From NCBI RefSeq assembly GCF_018812025.1, contig NC_063061.1, positions 32,297,697 to 32,361,696 on the forward strand: a stretch of 64,000 nucleotides of DNA, given 5' to 3'. Position numbers and translations under genes: made by a program. Source of the stretch: Megalobrama amblycephala (taxonomy: Eukaryota; Chordata; Actinopteri; Cypriniformes; Xenocyprididae). The notes under the pieces are model-generated. The model did not search any database. It had not been told where the DNA came from and saw only the letters and a list, made by a program, of their open reading frames with translations. This document shows, piece after piece, positions 11,898-23,107 of this stretch. Within the stretch, counting starts at the first letter, position 1, and the number at the start of each line of letters is the position of its first letter.

Positions 11898-12973
11898 AGC
11901 TGATAGAAGTGAAGGAGGAGAGTGAAGAACTGAGTGAAGTGGAGGAACATCATGACAAACCTGGAGAAAAACCTTTGAGTTGCTCAAAGACTAAAAATAC
12001 ATTTCTAAAGAAAACGAGAGCCAAGAAATCTACAACCTGCACTCAGTGTGGAAAGAGTTTCTCAACCAAACAAAGTCTTGAAGTTCACATGAGAATTCAC
12101 ACCGGAGTGAAGCCGTTCACATGTGATCAGTGTGGAAAGAGTTTCTCAACCAAACAAAGTCTTGAAGTTCACATGAGGATCCACACTGGAGAGAAACCGT
12201 TCACATGTGATCAATGTGGGAAGAGTTTCTCAACCAAACAACATCTTGAGATTCACATTAGAGTTCATATAGGAGAGAAGCCGTTCACATGTGATCAGTG
12301 TGGGATGAGTTTCACACAAAAAGGACATCTTAAGAGTCATATGAAAGTTCACACTGGAGAGAAGCCACACACATGTGATCAATGTGGGAAGAGTTTCAGT
12401 CAATCAGCAAACCTTAAAGCACACATGAGGATCCACACAGGAGAGAAGCCACACACATGCGATCAGTGTGGAAAGAGTTTCTCAACCAAAAGAAATCTTG
12501 ATGTTCACATGAGAGTTCATACAGGAGAGAAGCCATTCACATGTGATCAATGTGGGGAGAGATTCACACAAACAGGAAATCTTAAGAGTCATATGAAAGT
12601 TCACACCGGAGAGAAGCCACACACATGCAATCAATGTGACAAATCATTTCTAGGGTCATCAGACCTGAAGAGACACCTGAGAGTTCATACAAAGGAGAAG
12701 CCACATTCATGTTCTGTGTGTGGAAAGAGTTTTTCACTGTTTTATAGTTTACATAAACATGAGAAAACACACACTGGTGTGAGAGAGTACATGTGCTTTG
12801 AGTGTGAGAAGACTTTTACTACAGCAAACCATTTAAAACGCCACCAGAGAATTCACACTGGAGAAAAACCTTACAAGTGTTCATACTGTGACAAGAGATT
12901 CAGTGTATCATCAAATCTGAAAACACATGAGAGGATCCACAGCAGAGAGAAGCTGCACACGTGTGATCAGTGA
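11898..12973 (+). CDS. C2H2 zinc-finger gene, finger exon (11 intact fingers)
   Basis: Second coding exon. It starts after ttcatttcag and completes the split Glu codon, giving a 398-residue protein with the exon at 3204. An acidic stretch (ELIEVKEESEELSEVEEHHD) precedes 11 C2H2 fingers with TGEKP-type linkers between about 12034 and 12955. Residues at helix positions -1/3/6 are T/S/V, T/S/V, T/H/I, Q/H/S, Q/N/A, T/N/V, Q/N/S, G/D/R, L/S/K, T/H/R and V/N/T. Fingers 1 and 2 have the same contact residues and almost the same DNA, a recent duplication. The ORF stops at TGA (12971-12973) right after the first Cys of a twelfth finger. Probably a nuclear DNA-binding regulator; targets not predictable here. 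Confidence 0.9.
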
Positions 12974-13809
12974 GGAAAGAGTCAAAAAGTCACCTGAAGA
13001 TACACATGAAGATCCATGCAGTGGAGAAACCACATCACCGCAGTCTGAAATTAAGTAGTTCATTTTTATGTGCTGAACAAAAAAATCTCTTCTGTGTAAG
13101 TTAGCTTTGCTCTCTGAACAGTGGCAGCCTGCAGCTGAATTTTTGTGATCACTGAAGCCCCGGGTATTCTTCGGCCGTCCTCGTTTGTGAATTTGACATT
13201 CATAATTTTCGTCATGAGGCAGGCTCGTGGCCAGCCGCACACCCCGTCTGCAGGCAGCCAAAATTTCGAGACCGCACAGATGGTGCATATGCAACAGCGC
13301 ATGCGCAAGCAAGACAGAAGAGCCCACTAGGTGGCAATATGTACAGTACTGAGCACAATGTGCAGTCGTCAAAGAAGAGTGTAAATAGTGATTCAAAAAC
13401 AAGACGAATAAACCCAGAGGCATGCTTTCCCCATCGTTTTTTAATTCCTGTTCTCTTGGTGCATCTTCTGAACTATGTTGCAATGGTGGATGCACTATTT
13501 TTCTTCTTCGATCCTGCCCAGCGAATGTCCCATAGATGACATGATGTTTGGTAATACTAAAGAAAATGTTTTATTGCGCATGTGTCGAACTCAGTGATCC
13601 ATGTGCATCCGTGGTTTAGTATACTTTGAAAGATATCATTGAAAGATGATGGACACGACTGCACACGAGACACGGCTTGGACACTCAACTGTGCGCGAGA
13701 TGGAGCAGAACGTGGGAAATGACCCGTGCCTAAACCACTCTAAATTGTAGTGGACTGGAGCTGACTGAAAATACCCCCAATGTCCCCCATATTATTATGT
13801 CTTGACATG
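12974..13809 (+). other. Decayed twelfth finger and 3' flank of the zinc-finger gene
   Basis: Directly after the stop, gga-aag-agt and later cacctgaagatacacatgaag still resemble finger DNA, so the twelfth finger was lost by a Cys-to-stop change plus later deletions. No clear AATAAA was found close by. The rest (13100-13809) is GC-richer in part (13155-13330) but shows no recognisable gene or element. Confidence 0.5.
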
Positions 13810-13811
13810 TA

Positions 13812-14634
13812 TACTCAGCAAAAAAAGAAACGTCCCTTTTTCAGGACTGTGCATTTCAACAATAATGTTGTAAAAATCCAAATAACTTTACAGATCTTCA
13901 TTGTAAAGGGTTTAAACAATGTTTTCCATGCATGTTCAATTAACCATAATCAATTAATTAACATGCACCTGTGGAATGGTCGTTAAGACCTTAACAGCTT
14001 ACAAAAAGTAGGCATTTAAGGTCACAGTTCTAAAAACGCAGGACACTAAAGAGACTTGTCTACCGACTGTGAAAAACACCAAAGAAAGATGCCCAGGTTC
14101 CCTGCTCATCTGCGTGAACGTGCATTAGGCATGCTGCAGGGAGGCATGAGGACTGCTGATGTGGCTAGGGCAATAAATTGCCATGTCCGCACTGTGAGAC
14201 GCCTGAGACAGCGCTACAGGGAGACAGGAAGGACAGCTGATCATCCTCGCAGTGGAAGACCACGTGTTGAGCACGTCTGGGACCTGTTGGATCGCAGGGT
14301 GAGGGCTAGGGCCATTCCCCCCAGAAATGTCCAGGAACTTGCAGGTGCCTTGGTGGAAGAGTGGGGTAACATCTCACAGCAAGAACTGACAAATCTGGTC
14401 CAGTCCATGAGGAGGAGATGCACTGCAGTACTTCAAGCAGCTGGTGGCCACACCAGATACTGACTGGTACTTTTGATTTTGAGCCTCCCTTCATTCAGGG
14501 ACACATTGTCAAACATTTTAGTTTATGTCTTATGGTGTTGACTCTTTTAGTGTTCATACAAATATTTACACATTAAGTTTACTGAAAGTAAAAACAGTTG
14601 AAAGTCAGAGGACGTTTCTTTTTTTGCTGAGTAT
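13812..14634 (+). mobile_element. Tc1-like transposon, deletion derivative
   Basis: Inverted ends tactcagcaaaaaaagaaac and its mirror, with TA on both sides (13810-13811, 14635-14636). Length 823 bp. It contains a transposase gene lacking its catalytic core. It lies just beyond the zinc-finger gene and belongs to a family different from those at 4763 and 5873, because the ends are unrelated. Confidence 0.85.
14089..14463 (+). pseudogene. Tc1-like transposase with catalytic core deleted in frame
   Basis: ATG at 14089 (MPRFPAHLRERALGMLQGG). The first 60 or so codons form the paired-type helix-turn-helix DNA-binding domain (TADVARAINCHVRTVRRL, GRPR motif). It then jumps in frame to the end of the enzyme (EHVWDLLDRRVR to GGHTRY), so the segment with both catalytic Asp residues is absent. 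The open frame of 124 codons could still make a DNA-binding peptide able to sit on the family's ends, but nothing shows that it is expressed. Confidence 0.8.
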
Positions 14635-16135
14635 ATAAGCAAGTAAATGGCTGGTGAACTGGAAGAGTAAACTTTATAGTTACTTAGGCCCATTATGTGT
14701 GTCTGATATGAATAAATGTCGGCAAATTGTATTTGAATGTATTGTTATTGCTGCTTCCACTGATGTCTGACATCAGTGTGTATTTTATAAACTCTAAATA
14801 TATTGTTTTAATGGTGCTTATGCGTATTTAAATGTCTGAAACCTTAAAAGAAACGTTATGTGGCTGAAAACACTGCATAGTTGTGATATATGACAAGAGC
14901 TGCGCGCGTCCGTCTCGCAGCCAGGGCGCGAAAGCACAGTTTGAATCTGGCAGTTATGTGATGTCACTGAACGTTCGAAATCCCATATGTGGGACCGTAC
15001 CGCTCAAAGGGTTAAGTTACAAAATTGCAAAACTGGTGTAAGGTAATTAAGCACGTTACAAATAGCTATTTAAAGCATATAATTTGTAATCTGTAGTAAA
15101 AAGCAGTTTTAAAATATCCTTCTAAACACTGTCAAAATGACAGATTTTCCAAATAAAAATTTTTCTAGGGAAATTTTTTTTTCTATGTTTTGTTTCCTGG
15201 TTACAAAGTTATAAGTTCATTTATAAGTTAATTTATTTATTACAATTATGAAGACTTCAGATGCAAAAGCCTCTAAGCACCGTCTCAACTTTTCTTCTAA
15301 AATGAGCATTTTTATCAAGCTTTTATGTTTAGGTATAGTAATTTTACTTTAATGACAATTAATAGGTCCTTTTAATTGCCATGAAAGAGAAATAAGTGAA
15401 CATAAACACATGCTTCATAAAAATACTAATTTTAGAAGAAAAGTTCAGATGGCACTCTTCATATATTCTACAAACATTATATACAAGAAATAAAATAAAA
15501 TATACATTTAAAAAAATTCTTCAGTCAAGGCAATATCAGCGATGATGGCAATGTCAGTGATGGTGGTGCAAGAGAAGCTCTTCAGGTGCAAAGCATCTCT
15601 CGTTCTCCTCATGTTCCAGCATTTTATAGACAATCTGACCTCTTGAGGCCATCTTCTTTGGAATTTCTCTGATTTCTCAGTCTAAAGGCTTTTGCTTTTG
15701 TTCCCGGACTCTTCTCTTTTGCATGCTCCTATGTCTCCTTGTTCACCTAAATGCCTGGTAAGGTGTTATTTTCCTTGCTTTACCCGAGGCAAAAATGCCG
15801 TGTTTAAACTGTGTAACAGAGACTTTGAACTATATGAATCTATGGTGAAATTACTAGTTTTTTCGCGTCAATACATGTTTATTTTAATGCGAACAGTGCG
15901 CTGTCGTTTTAATTCAGCGCTGTGCAGCACAGCAAAAATAGACTCGGCGCGTAAATGATCACTGCACTGCTACAGACGCACCGCTCCTGGAACGCACTGC
16001 CGGATAACCATTGTAAATATATTAATTTTATTGGATAGAACCAAGACACAAATGTAGCTCAAAATAAACAAATAAAAGTAAACATAAAATGAATATAAAG
16101 ATTAATCTAACCATATATCAAAACGTCTACTTTTG

Positions 16136-16171
<36 letters not shown>

Positions 16172-16240
16172 CAAAATGTATATATTAATATACATAGGCC
16201 TATATATGAACAAATGTATACTTTGAATATATATTAACAG
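14635..16240. other. Non-coding stretch with a TA microsatellite
   Basis: No gene or complete transposon seen. A (TA)n run lies at 16138-16170. The AT-rich stretch ends abruptly near 16240, where the GC-rich DIRS-like element begins. Confidence 0.5.
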
Positions 16241-16456
16241 TAAAGGGGTTCACTTTCGATACTTCACTCGTACTGCGTATGGGGAAAGGTCTCCTTTTTC
16301 CCCGTTACTGAAGCCTTTTTCAATAACGCAGTGTAACTGCATCGTCATTGGTTCACTCATAGACAAGTTGTTGAACCAATGACAGCGCGGCGTAGCTGCG
16401 CGACCTATGGCGACAGAGCGCCCGAATAATCCCGCCGAAATGGGCGGGGTTTAGGG

Positions 16457-16468
16457 CTATATAAGCGG
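16457..16468 (+). promoter_or_regulatory. TATA-like box in the DIRS 5' terminal region
   Basis: gctatataagcg stands about 400 bp before the Gag ATG, in the GC-rich leader. Position and sequence suit an internal promoter of the retroelement. Inferred from motif only. Confidence 0.4.
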
Positions 16469-16870
16469 GTGTTTCGCCATAGGATTTCAGTTCTCTCTCC
16501 TTCAGCGACGACTTCACATCGCTCCTCGCTGATCTCCGGCTGAAGCCTTCGCCGCCTGGAAGAAGCTCGCCTGGAAAGAAGCTCTCGCCGCCGTCGAAGA
16601 GGCTCCCGCAGCGGACTGCTGAGCTCGCCGAGGAAGAAGCGCCGGCGCCCTCGTCGACTGCCGCCTCGAGCGCCGTCTCGAGCCGCCCGCTTCCGGCCGC
16701 CTGCCAGCCCGTCTCCTGCCGCCATCCGGCGCGCCTGAAAGAGCGATTTTCCCGCGGTTTATTGCCGCTCTAAAAGAGCTTTCCAACAGCGGTTTTCACT
16801 GCTCTAGCGGCCCTCGCCGCTCTAAAAGAGCCCCTCAAACGCCGTTTTCACGGCGGCGGCGTTATTACAA

Positions 16871-18338
16871 ATGCCGCGCCACTCGTGTGGCACATGCAGA
16901 GCCCCTCTGCATGATGACGACGGTCACGGTGAGTGCGTCGGCTGCCTGGGCAGACCCCATGCAGAGGCCGCGCTCACCGGGACCTCATGTTCTCTCTGTG
17001 AGAACATGAGTCTCGCCTCTCTGTGCTCGCGGATCTTCAGTGAAGGCGATCTCACCGCTCGCGCCCTCCCGTCTTCTTCCTCCCGCGAGCCGGCTAGGAA
17101 GAGACGGCGGGGCAGAGCGGCCCAGCGCACGGAGTTGGATGACGTCACGCCGGCTTCCCCGCGTGCCTCACCCTCTCCCCCGAGAGAGCAGTCCCCCGTC
17201 CTGTTCTCCCGTCCTGAGCTGCGTCCCTCGGCAGATGCGAGCGACCTCATCTCTTTTGGCGGTTCTGAGGACGAGCCGCTTGATGACGTCATGTCTCTCG
17301 CGGCCTCTGTATCCGAAGGTTGGGCCGGTGATTCTGACCCCGCCCGCCTTCCTTCGCTGGAGCCGATTGACTGCAAGCCGGGTATGGATACCGAGCTCTT
17401 CCGCAGCAGTAGAGGTTTTGGACCTCGAATGGGCTCCGCCAGAGGAGCCATCACGGAGCAGGCTTGATGAGTGGTTCCTGCCGGGTTCCCGCCAGGCCCC
17501 TCGTCAACGCGCTGCGCCGTTTTTCCCAGAGGTTCACAACGAGCTGACGAAGTCGTGGCGCGCCCCGTATTCTGCCCGCCTATGTACTATGCATTATTCA
17601 GCTCTCACCTCGGTGGATGGCTCTGAAGAGAAGGGTTACGAGCATCTACCGCCCCTGGACGAAGCAGTGGCGGCTCACCTCTGTCCCCCCACGGCTGTGG
17701 GTTGGAAAACTAAGAGGGCTCTTCCATCCAAGCCCTGCAGGACCACTTCTGCCCTGGCCGGCAGAGCATATACGTCCGCGGGCCAGGCTGCCTCAGCGCT
17801 GCACGCCATGGCTATTCTCCAGGTGTTTCAAGCGAAGCTCCTCCGTTCTCTGGATGAGTCCGGCGTCGAAGCACCTGCCTTCCGTGACCTCCGCAGCGCC
17901 ACTGACTTAGCCCTGCGTGCCACAAAGGCCACAGCTCAGGCTATTGGACGATCCATGGCCAGCCTGGTCGTGCTTGAGCGCCATTTGTGGCTCAACCTGA
18001 CCGAGATTAAGGAGATGGACAAGACGGTCTTTTTGGATGCCCCGGTCTCTCCTTCTGGTCTCTTCGGGCCAGCAGTAGAGGGCTTTACGGAGCGTTTTAC
18101 TGCAGCACGAAAGTCGTCTCAGGCTATGCGACACTTCCTGCCTAAACGCCCTAGCTCCATGTCTGCTTCCAGCCGCCCCAAGTCTGCGCTGGCTCAGCAG
18201 AACAAACCTGCCCCCTCTACCTCTCAGGCAGCACCACACAAGGAACAGTGCCATCGTAAGCGCTCCTCCTTCCCGAGGCAACGTCAGGGACCCCGGCCTA
18301 AGATTACGCTGGACCCGGCGCCTCCTAAGCCCTCCTGA
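16871..18338 (+). pseudogene. DIRS Gag-like protein, one frameshift
   Basis: ATG at 16871 opens MPRHSCGTCRAPLH with a Cys/His cluster (CGTC, CVGC, CSLC), then an acidic and Ser-rich middle. This frame closes at 17467. The frame at 17400-18338 carries the conserved second half: EEPSRSRLDEWFLPG, then a helical region (FRDLRSATDLALRATKATAQ, FTAARKSSQAMRHFLPKR) and a basic Pro-rich tail. The two frames meet near 17405 (ttccgcagcag), so a single-base change breaks the gene. Together about 485 codons, the size expected for fish DIRS Gag. The break could be real or an assembly error. Confidence 0.7.
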
Positions 18339-18357
18339 TATTTCAGGAAGGAAGAGG

Positions 18358-20369
18358 ATGGGGCAAAGTCTCGCCACAGCCGGACCACCCCAAAAGCTCT
18401 TTCGTTCCACCCCCCCTCCGCCTCGTTCAGCTCCGGGTGTGGGAGATATGTTCAGTGTTGTGCTAACTGGGCCCAGTGCTGCGTCCATGCAAAACGCTAT
18501 TCTTATGGCGAACACTATGAATATTCTATCTTCTCTAAGAAAGAGCGAAGTTCCTCTTCCACTCTCTCCGGTGCACGGGCCCCCAATTGGCGGCCCGTCA
18601 CCCGATACCATTCAGCCCCTTGTCACGCGGGCCGAGGCCTGGCGGGCCATCCCCGGAGTGTCAAGCTGGGTGCCATAAGTCAAGGCTACTCACTTCAGTT
18701 CGCCCGAAGGCCCCCGCGCTTCAGCGGGGTGCTTCAGACTTCAGTCAACACGGACGACGTTCATGTCCTCCGAGCCGAAGTCACGTCTCTTCTGAGGAAA
18801 GGAGCTATAGAAATAGTCTCCTCCTCAGAGAGCAATTCGGGGTTCTACAGCCGTTATTTTCTAGTTCCCAAAAAAGATGGCGGTCTCAGACCCATCTTAG
18901 ATCTCAGGCTCTTGAACCTCTCCCTCATGAGACGGAAGTTCAAGATGCTAACGCTGAAGCAGATCCTCACGCAGGTTTGCCCCGGGGACTGGTTCTGCTC
19001 GCTGGACCTGAAAGATGCATACTTTCACATCCAGATAGCCCCCCATCACAGGCGATTCTTGAGATTCGCGTTCGAGGGTGTGGCTTACCAATATACGGTC
19101 CTTCCATTCGGACTGTCCCTAGCTCCTCGCACTTTTACCAAGTGCATGAACGCGGCGCTTTCCCCACTGAGACAGATGGGAATCCGGGTTCTCAATTACC
19201 TCGACGACTGGCTGATCCTAGCCCAGTCACGAGCCGAGCTGGAGCATCACAGATCCATGTTACTCAGCCACTTGGAGTGCCTGGGTCTCAGGGTCAACTT
19301 TGCCAAGAGCTCACTGCTCCCCAGCCAGCGTATAACGTTCCTGGGTGCAGTTTTCGACTCAGTCCGTATGACGGCTGTAGTATCTCCAGAGCGTGCTCTG
19401 GCCATTCAGCAACTCGCGGCATCAGTCAGGAACAGAGCCTATTTCCCTCTGAAGTTTTTCCAGAGGATGCTAGGGCTGATGGCTTCCGCCTCCCCGGTTC
19501 TGCAGCTCGGCCTTCTTCGGATGCGGCCTCTGCAGTACTGGTTGAAGTTCCGGGTCCCTCCTCACGCCTGGCGGCACGGCCGCCTGCGTCTCAGGGTCAA
19601 TCAGGCCTGTTTGGCAGCTCTGAAACCCTGCATGAACCCTGTATGGTTTAGCCAAGGGGTACCCCTACAGGCGGTGTCCAGAAGGACGGTGCTCTCAACA
19701 GATGCGTCCAACACAGGTTGGGGCGCTCTTTGCGAGGGCAGACCGGCCTTCGGCTTGTGGTCTCACGAGGAATGCCATCTGCACATCAACTGCCTCGAGA
19801 TGTTGGCAGTGATTCGAGCCCTTCATGCGTTCCAGACACACCTGACAGGGCGCCACGTCTTAGTCCAGTCGGACAGCATGACAGTGGTGTCATACATAAA
19901 TCACCAGGGCGGTCTTTCATCCAGCCGCTTATGCGCTCTGGCGAAGCGTCTTCTGGACTGGGCATCACCGAGGTTTCAGTCGCTCAGGGCGACTCGCATA
20001 CCCGGGAGAACAAACTTGGGAGCAGACATGCTATCTCGGAGCAATGTCCCCTCAGACGAGTGGATGCTCCACCCCCAGACGGTTCTCATGATCTGGGAGT
20101 TCTTCGGAAAGGCAGAGGTAGACCTCTTCGCTTCAGAAGGCAACTCTCACTGCCCAAATTATTTCTCGAAGGAGGAAGATGCGCTGGCCCATGTCTGGCC
20201 CAGCACCCTCCTTTACGCTTTTCCCCCGATCGCTCTGATCCCTCAGGTCATCAGACGAATCAGGGAAGACGAGCACAGAGTCCTCCTGGTGGCCCCGCTC
20301 TGGAGGAGCCAAGTTTGGTCCTCAGAGCTGTTCAGGCTTTCCACAAAAGCTCCGTGGCCGATCCCCTGA
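18358..20369 (+). pseudogene. DIRS reverse transcriptase / RNase H / methylase-like ORF, frameshifted near its start
   Basis: A leading frame (18358-18678) ends EAWRAIPGVS; about 18662 reading must shift to the frame that is open to 20369. That frame has all RT blocks: FLVPKKDGGLRPILDLR, SLDLKDAYFHIQI, LPFGLSLAP and the active-site YLDDW at about 19197. RNase H follows (LSTDASNTGWGA, INCLEMLAV, QSDSMTVVSYINH). The end (EVDLFASEGNSHCPNYFS, then LLVAPLWRSQVW) is the methylase-like domain carried by DIRS elements. Only one single-base break is visible, so the copy is fairly young. Confidence 0.8.
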
Positions 20370-20403
20370 GACGGGACCTCCTCTCTCAGGCGAACAGGAC
20401 GAT

Positions 20404-20573
20404 TTGGCATCCCCAGCCAGAACTCTGGGCTCTGCACCTCTGGTCCCTCGACGGGAGCCTGCCAACCTCCCCGGGGACGTGCTGAATACCATTTCTCAGG
20501 CGAGAGCTCCGTCCACGAGACGCCTCTACGCCCAGAAATGGTCGGTCTTTGTTGACTGGTGTTCTACACGCAA
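20404..20573 (+). CDS. Tyrosine recombinase of the DIRS element, N-terminal part only
   Basis: An open frame starts within the RT ORF's 3' flank and runs into the gap. It reads LNTISQARAPSTRRLYAQKW, the N-terminal core-binding signature of DIRS recombinases. The catalytic Arg/His/Tyr residues would lie in the missing 1 kb. This is what separates DIRS from LTR elements, whose integrases are DDE enzymes. Confidence 0.65.
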
Positions 20574-21573
20574 NNNNNNNNNNNNNNNNNNNNNNNNNNN
20601 NNNNNNNNNNNNNNNNNNNNNNNNNNNNNNNNNNNNNNNNNNNNNNNNNNNNNNNNNNNNNNNNNNNNNNNNNNNNNNNNNNNNNNNNNNNNNNNNNNNN
20701 NNNNNNNNNNNNNNNNNNNNNNNNNNNNNNNNNNNNNNNNNNNNNNNNNNNNNNNNNNNNNNNNNNNNNNNNNNNNNNNNNNNNNNNNNNNNNNNNNNNN
20801 NNNNNNNNNNNNNNNNNNNNNNNNNNNNNNNNNNNNNNNNNNNNNNNNNNNNNNNNNNNNNNNNNNNNNNNNNNNNNNNNNNNNNNNNNNNNNNNNNNNN
20901 NNNNNNNNNNNNNNNNNNNNNNNNNNNNNNNNNNNNNNNNNNNNNNNNNNNNNNNNNNNNNNNNNNNNNNNNNNNNNNNNNNNNNNNNNNNNNNNNNNNN
21001 NNNNNNNNNNNNNNNNNNNNNNNNNNNNNNNNNNNNNNNNNNNNNNNNNNNNNNNNNNNNNNNNNNNNNNNNNNNNNNNNNNNNNNNNNNNNNNNNNNNN
21101 NNNNNNNNNNNNNNNNNNNNNNNNNNNNNNNNNNNNNNNNNNNNNNNNNNNNNNNNNNNNNNNNNNNNNNNNNNNNNNNNNNNNNNNNNNNNNNNNNNNN
21201 NNNNNNNNNNNNNNNNNNNNNNNNNNNNNNNNNNNNNNNNNNNNNNNNNNNNNNNNNNNNNNNNNNNNNNNNNNNNNNNNNNNNNNNNNNNNNNNNNNNN
21301 NNNNNNNNNNNNNNNNNNNNNNNNNNNNNNNNNNNNNNNNNNNNNNNNNNNNNNNNNNNNNNNNNNNNNNNNNNNNNNNNNNNNNNNNNNNNNNNNNNNN
21401 NNNNNNNNNNNNNNNNNNNNNNNNNNNNNNNNNNNNNNNNNNNNNNNNNNNNNNNNNNNNNNNNNNNNNNNNNNNNNNNNNNNNNNNNNNNNNNNNNNNN
21501 NNNNNNNNNNNNNNNNNNNNNNNNNNNNNNNNNNNNNNNNNNNNNNNNNNNNNNNNNNNNNNNNNNNNNNNNN
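20574..21573. other. Assembly gap, 1000 N
   Basis: Exactly 1000 undetermined bases. The round number suggests a placeholder of unknown true length. It lies between the DIRS recombinase start and a tandem array, which probably caused the break. ORFs predicted across it are artefacts. Confidence 0.98.
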
Positions 21574-21950
21574 TTAGGGGTGGTGCCATGCTCGATTACT
21601 CTAGTGCGTCAGACAGTTATATAGTGTTAGGGGTGGGGCCATGCTCGGTTACTCTAGTGCGTCAGACAGTTATATAGTGTTAGGGGTGGGGCCATGCTCG
21701 ATTACTCTAGTGCGTCAGACAGTTATATAGTGTTAGGGGTGGGGCCATGCTCGGTTACTCTAGTGCGTCAGACAGTTATATAGTGTTAGGGGTGGGGCCA
21801 TGCTCGATTACTCTAGTGCGTCAGTTATATAGTGTTAGGGGTGGGGCCATGCTCGGTTACTCTAGTGCGTCAGACAGTTATATAGTGTTAGGGGCGTGGC
21901 CATGCTCGAGGGCTCCAGTGCGTCATCGAGCCCCCAGTTTAGCACCGCCT
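21574..21950 (+). repeat. 53-bp tandem array, about 7 copies, alternating variants
   Basis: Unit: ttaggggtggggccatgctc followed by g(a/g)ttactctagtgcgtcagacagttatatagtg. Successive copies alternate gatta and ggtta, so the real period is a 106-bp dimer. The fifth copy lacks gaca; the last copy has diverged (ggggcgtggccatgctcgag). The array continues into the gap on its left, so its true size is unknown. Confidence 0.9.
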
Positions 21951-22252
21951 TTTGTGAAAAGGTTCCTGATAATTTACTCACCCCCATGTCATCCAAGATG
22001 TTCATGTCTTTCTTTCTTCAGGCGAAAAGAAATTAAGGTTTTTGATGAAAACATTCCCGGATTATTCTCCTTATAGTGGACTTCAATGGAGCCCAAATGG
22101 TTGAAGGTCAAAATTACAGTTTCATTGCAGCTTCAAAGCGTTCTACAGGATCCCAGATGAGAAATAAGGGTCTTATCTAGAGAAACCATAGCTCATTTTC
22201 TAAATAAAATTAAAAAGTATATATGTTTTAACCATAAATGCTCATCTTGAAC

Positions 22253-22471
22253 TAGCTCTCTTCTTCTCTATTTGAATTCTGGCAGTGTAGACACTGCTAA
22301 GTGTATTACTGCCCTCCGCAGGCCAAAGTTTGAACTAACTGTTATATACTATTGAACTAACATATTGTATATAAAAATTAGTTCAAAACTTTTACCTGTG
22401 GAGGGCAGTAATACACTTAGCAGTGTCTACACTGCCGGAATTCAAATAGAGAAGAAGAAGAAGAGAGCTAC
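22253..22471. repeat. Foldback (palindromic) element of about 220 bp
   Basis: Left arm (tagctctcttcttctctatt to gggcctgcg-type centre, 22254-22337) is almost perfectly complementary to right arm 22379-22470 (ggagggcagtaatacactta to aagagagcta). The loop is about 40 bp and AT-rich. Arms of this length would form a stable hairpin. Confidence 0.75.
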
Positions 22472-23107
22472 AGTGGGTTCCAAACGGGATATATCGCCCT
22501 CCGAAGGGCACTTCGGAGTGAAAACAATCATGGCCGCCATATTGAAGGGTTGTTCCAAACTAAAGTGCTCAAAACTGACCACTTCAAAGGGCCCTTCGGA
22601 ATGAAGGATTTCAAAGGGTACAACTGATGGACACTTCGGGCCCCCATGATCCTTTGCACAGGAAAGTTGTTTGACATCACAGAATGGGCACAGGAGGTTA
22701 GGAGTTCGATTTTACCTATAAATGTATGTATAGTATTTTTCTGTACTATTGTAATATTTATATGAGTTAGATTTAGTAAATTATTATGGTCAAAACGACA
22801 GTGTACTTCAACAAAAATACTTTACAGCTCCCTTTATTAGTCCATTCAAATGTTTCAAATACATAGACACAATATAAAATATGGTGTAATAAACCTAAAT
22901 AAATAAACTAACGTTAAACAAAGGGCACCGCTTGCACAATCTACTCCTCCTTGATTGTCTCGTTAAGATGACGCAGAAGTGCGTTCCAAAAAAAGAGGGT
23001 TTTTTTACCCCTACACCCTTCATCCCTTCGAAGCTCTCACTCTGAAGGGGAAACCATCTGAAAGGAATTAGGGCATAGGGATGAGCCCTTCCGAATGGAA
23101 CGCAGGG
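22471..23107. mobile_element. MITE-like insert, ends gttcca...tggaac, possible CTA duplication
   Basis: Left end cagtgggttccaaacggg and right end ccgaatggaacgcaggg form an imperfect inverted repeat; inner arms ccgaagggcacttcgg and ctctgaaggggaa are loosely related. CTA flanks both sides (22468-22470, 23108-23110). A 3-bp duplication would suit PIF/Harbinger, but the ends are too diverged to be sure. Confidence 0.45.

Larger units (their letters stand above)
16243..20573 (+). mobile_element. DIRS-like (tyrosine recombinase) retrotransposon, cut by the assembly gap
   Basis: Base composition changes sharply to GC-rich at about 16243 (gtaaaggggttcactttcga). Upstream terminal sequence with a TATA-like gctatataagcg (16457-16468) leads to a Gag-like ORF, then RT, RNase H and a DNA methylase-like domain, then the start of a tyrosine recombinase that runs into the gap. 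This order, without an integrase of the DDE type, is that of DIRS elements. The 3' inverted terminal repeat is not seen on the other side of the gap, so the element is incomplete here. Confidence 0.8.

Noticed and set aside
12911..13495. 194-codon minus-strand ORF overlapping the zinc-finger 3' end
   Set aside because: No recognisable domain; overlaps finger DNA in antisense and repeat-like sequence.
16405..16786. Arg-rich minus-strand ORFs
   Set aside because: By-product of the GC-rich DIRS leader; no domain, opposite to the element's genes.
17617..19655. Other ORFs overlapping DIRS Gag and RT (e.g. 17907-18611 minus, 18587-19651 plus)
   Set aside because: Shadow frames of GC-rich coding DNA; the true frames carry the RT and Gag motifs.
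20549..21677. Long ORFs in several frames across the N run
   Set aside because: They consist of undetermined bases; only 20404-20573 has real coding content.
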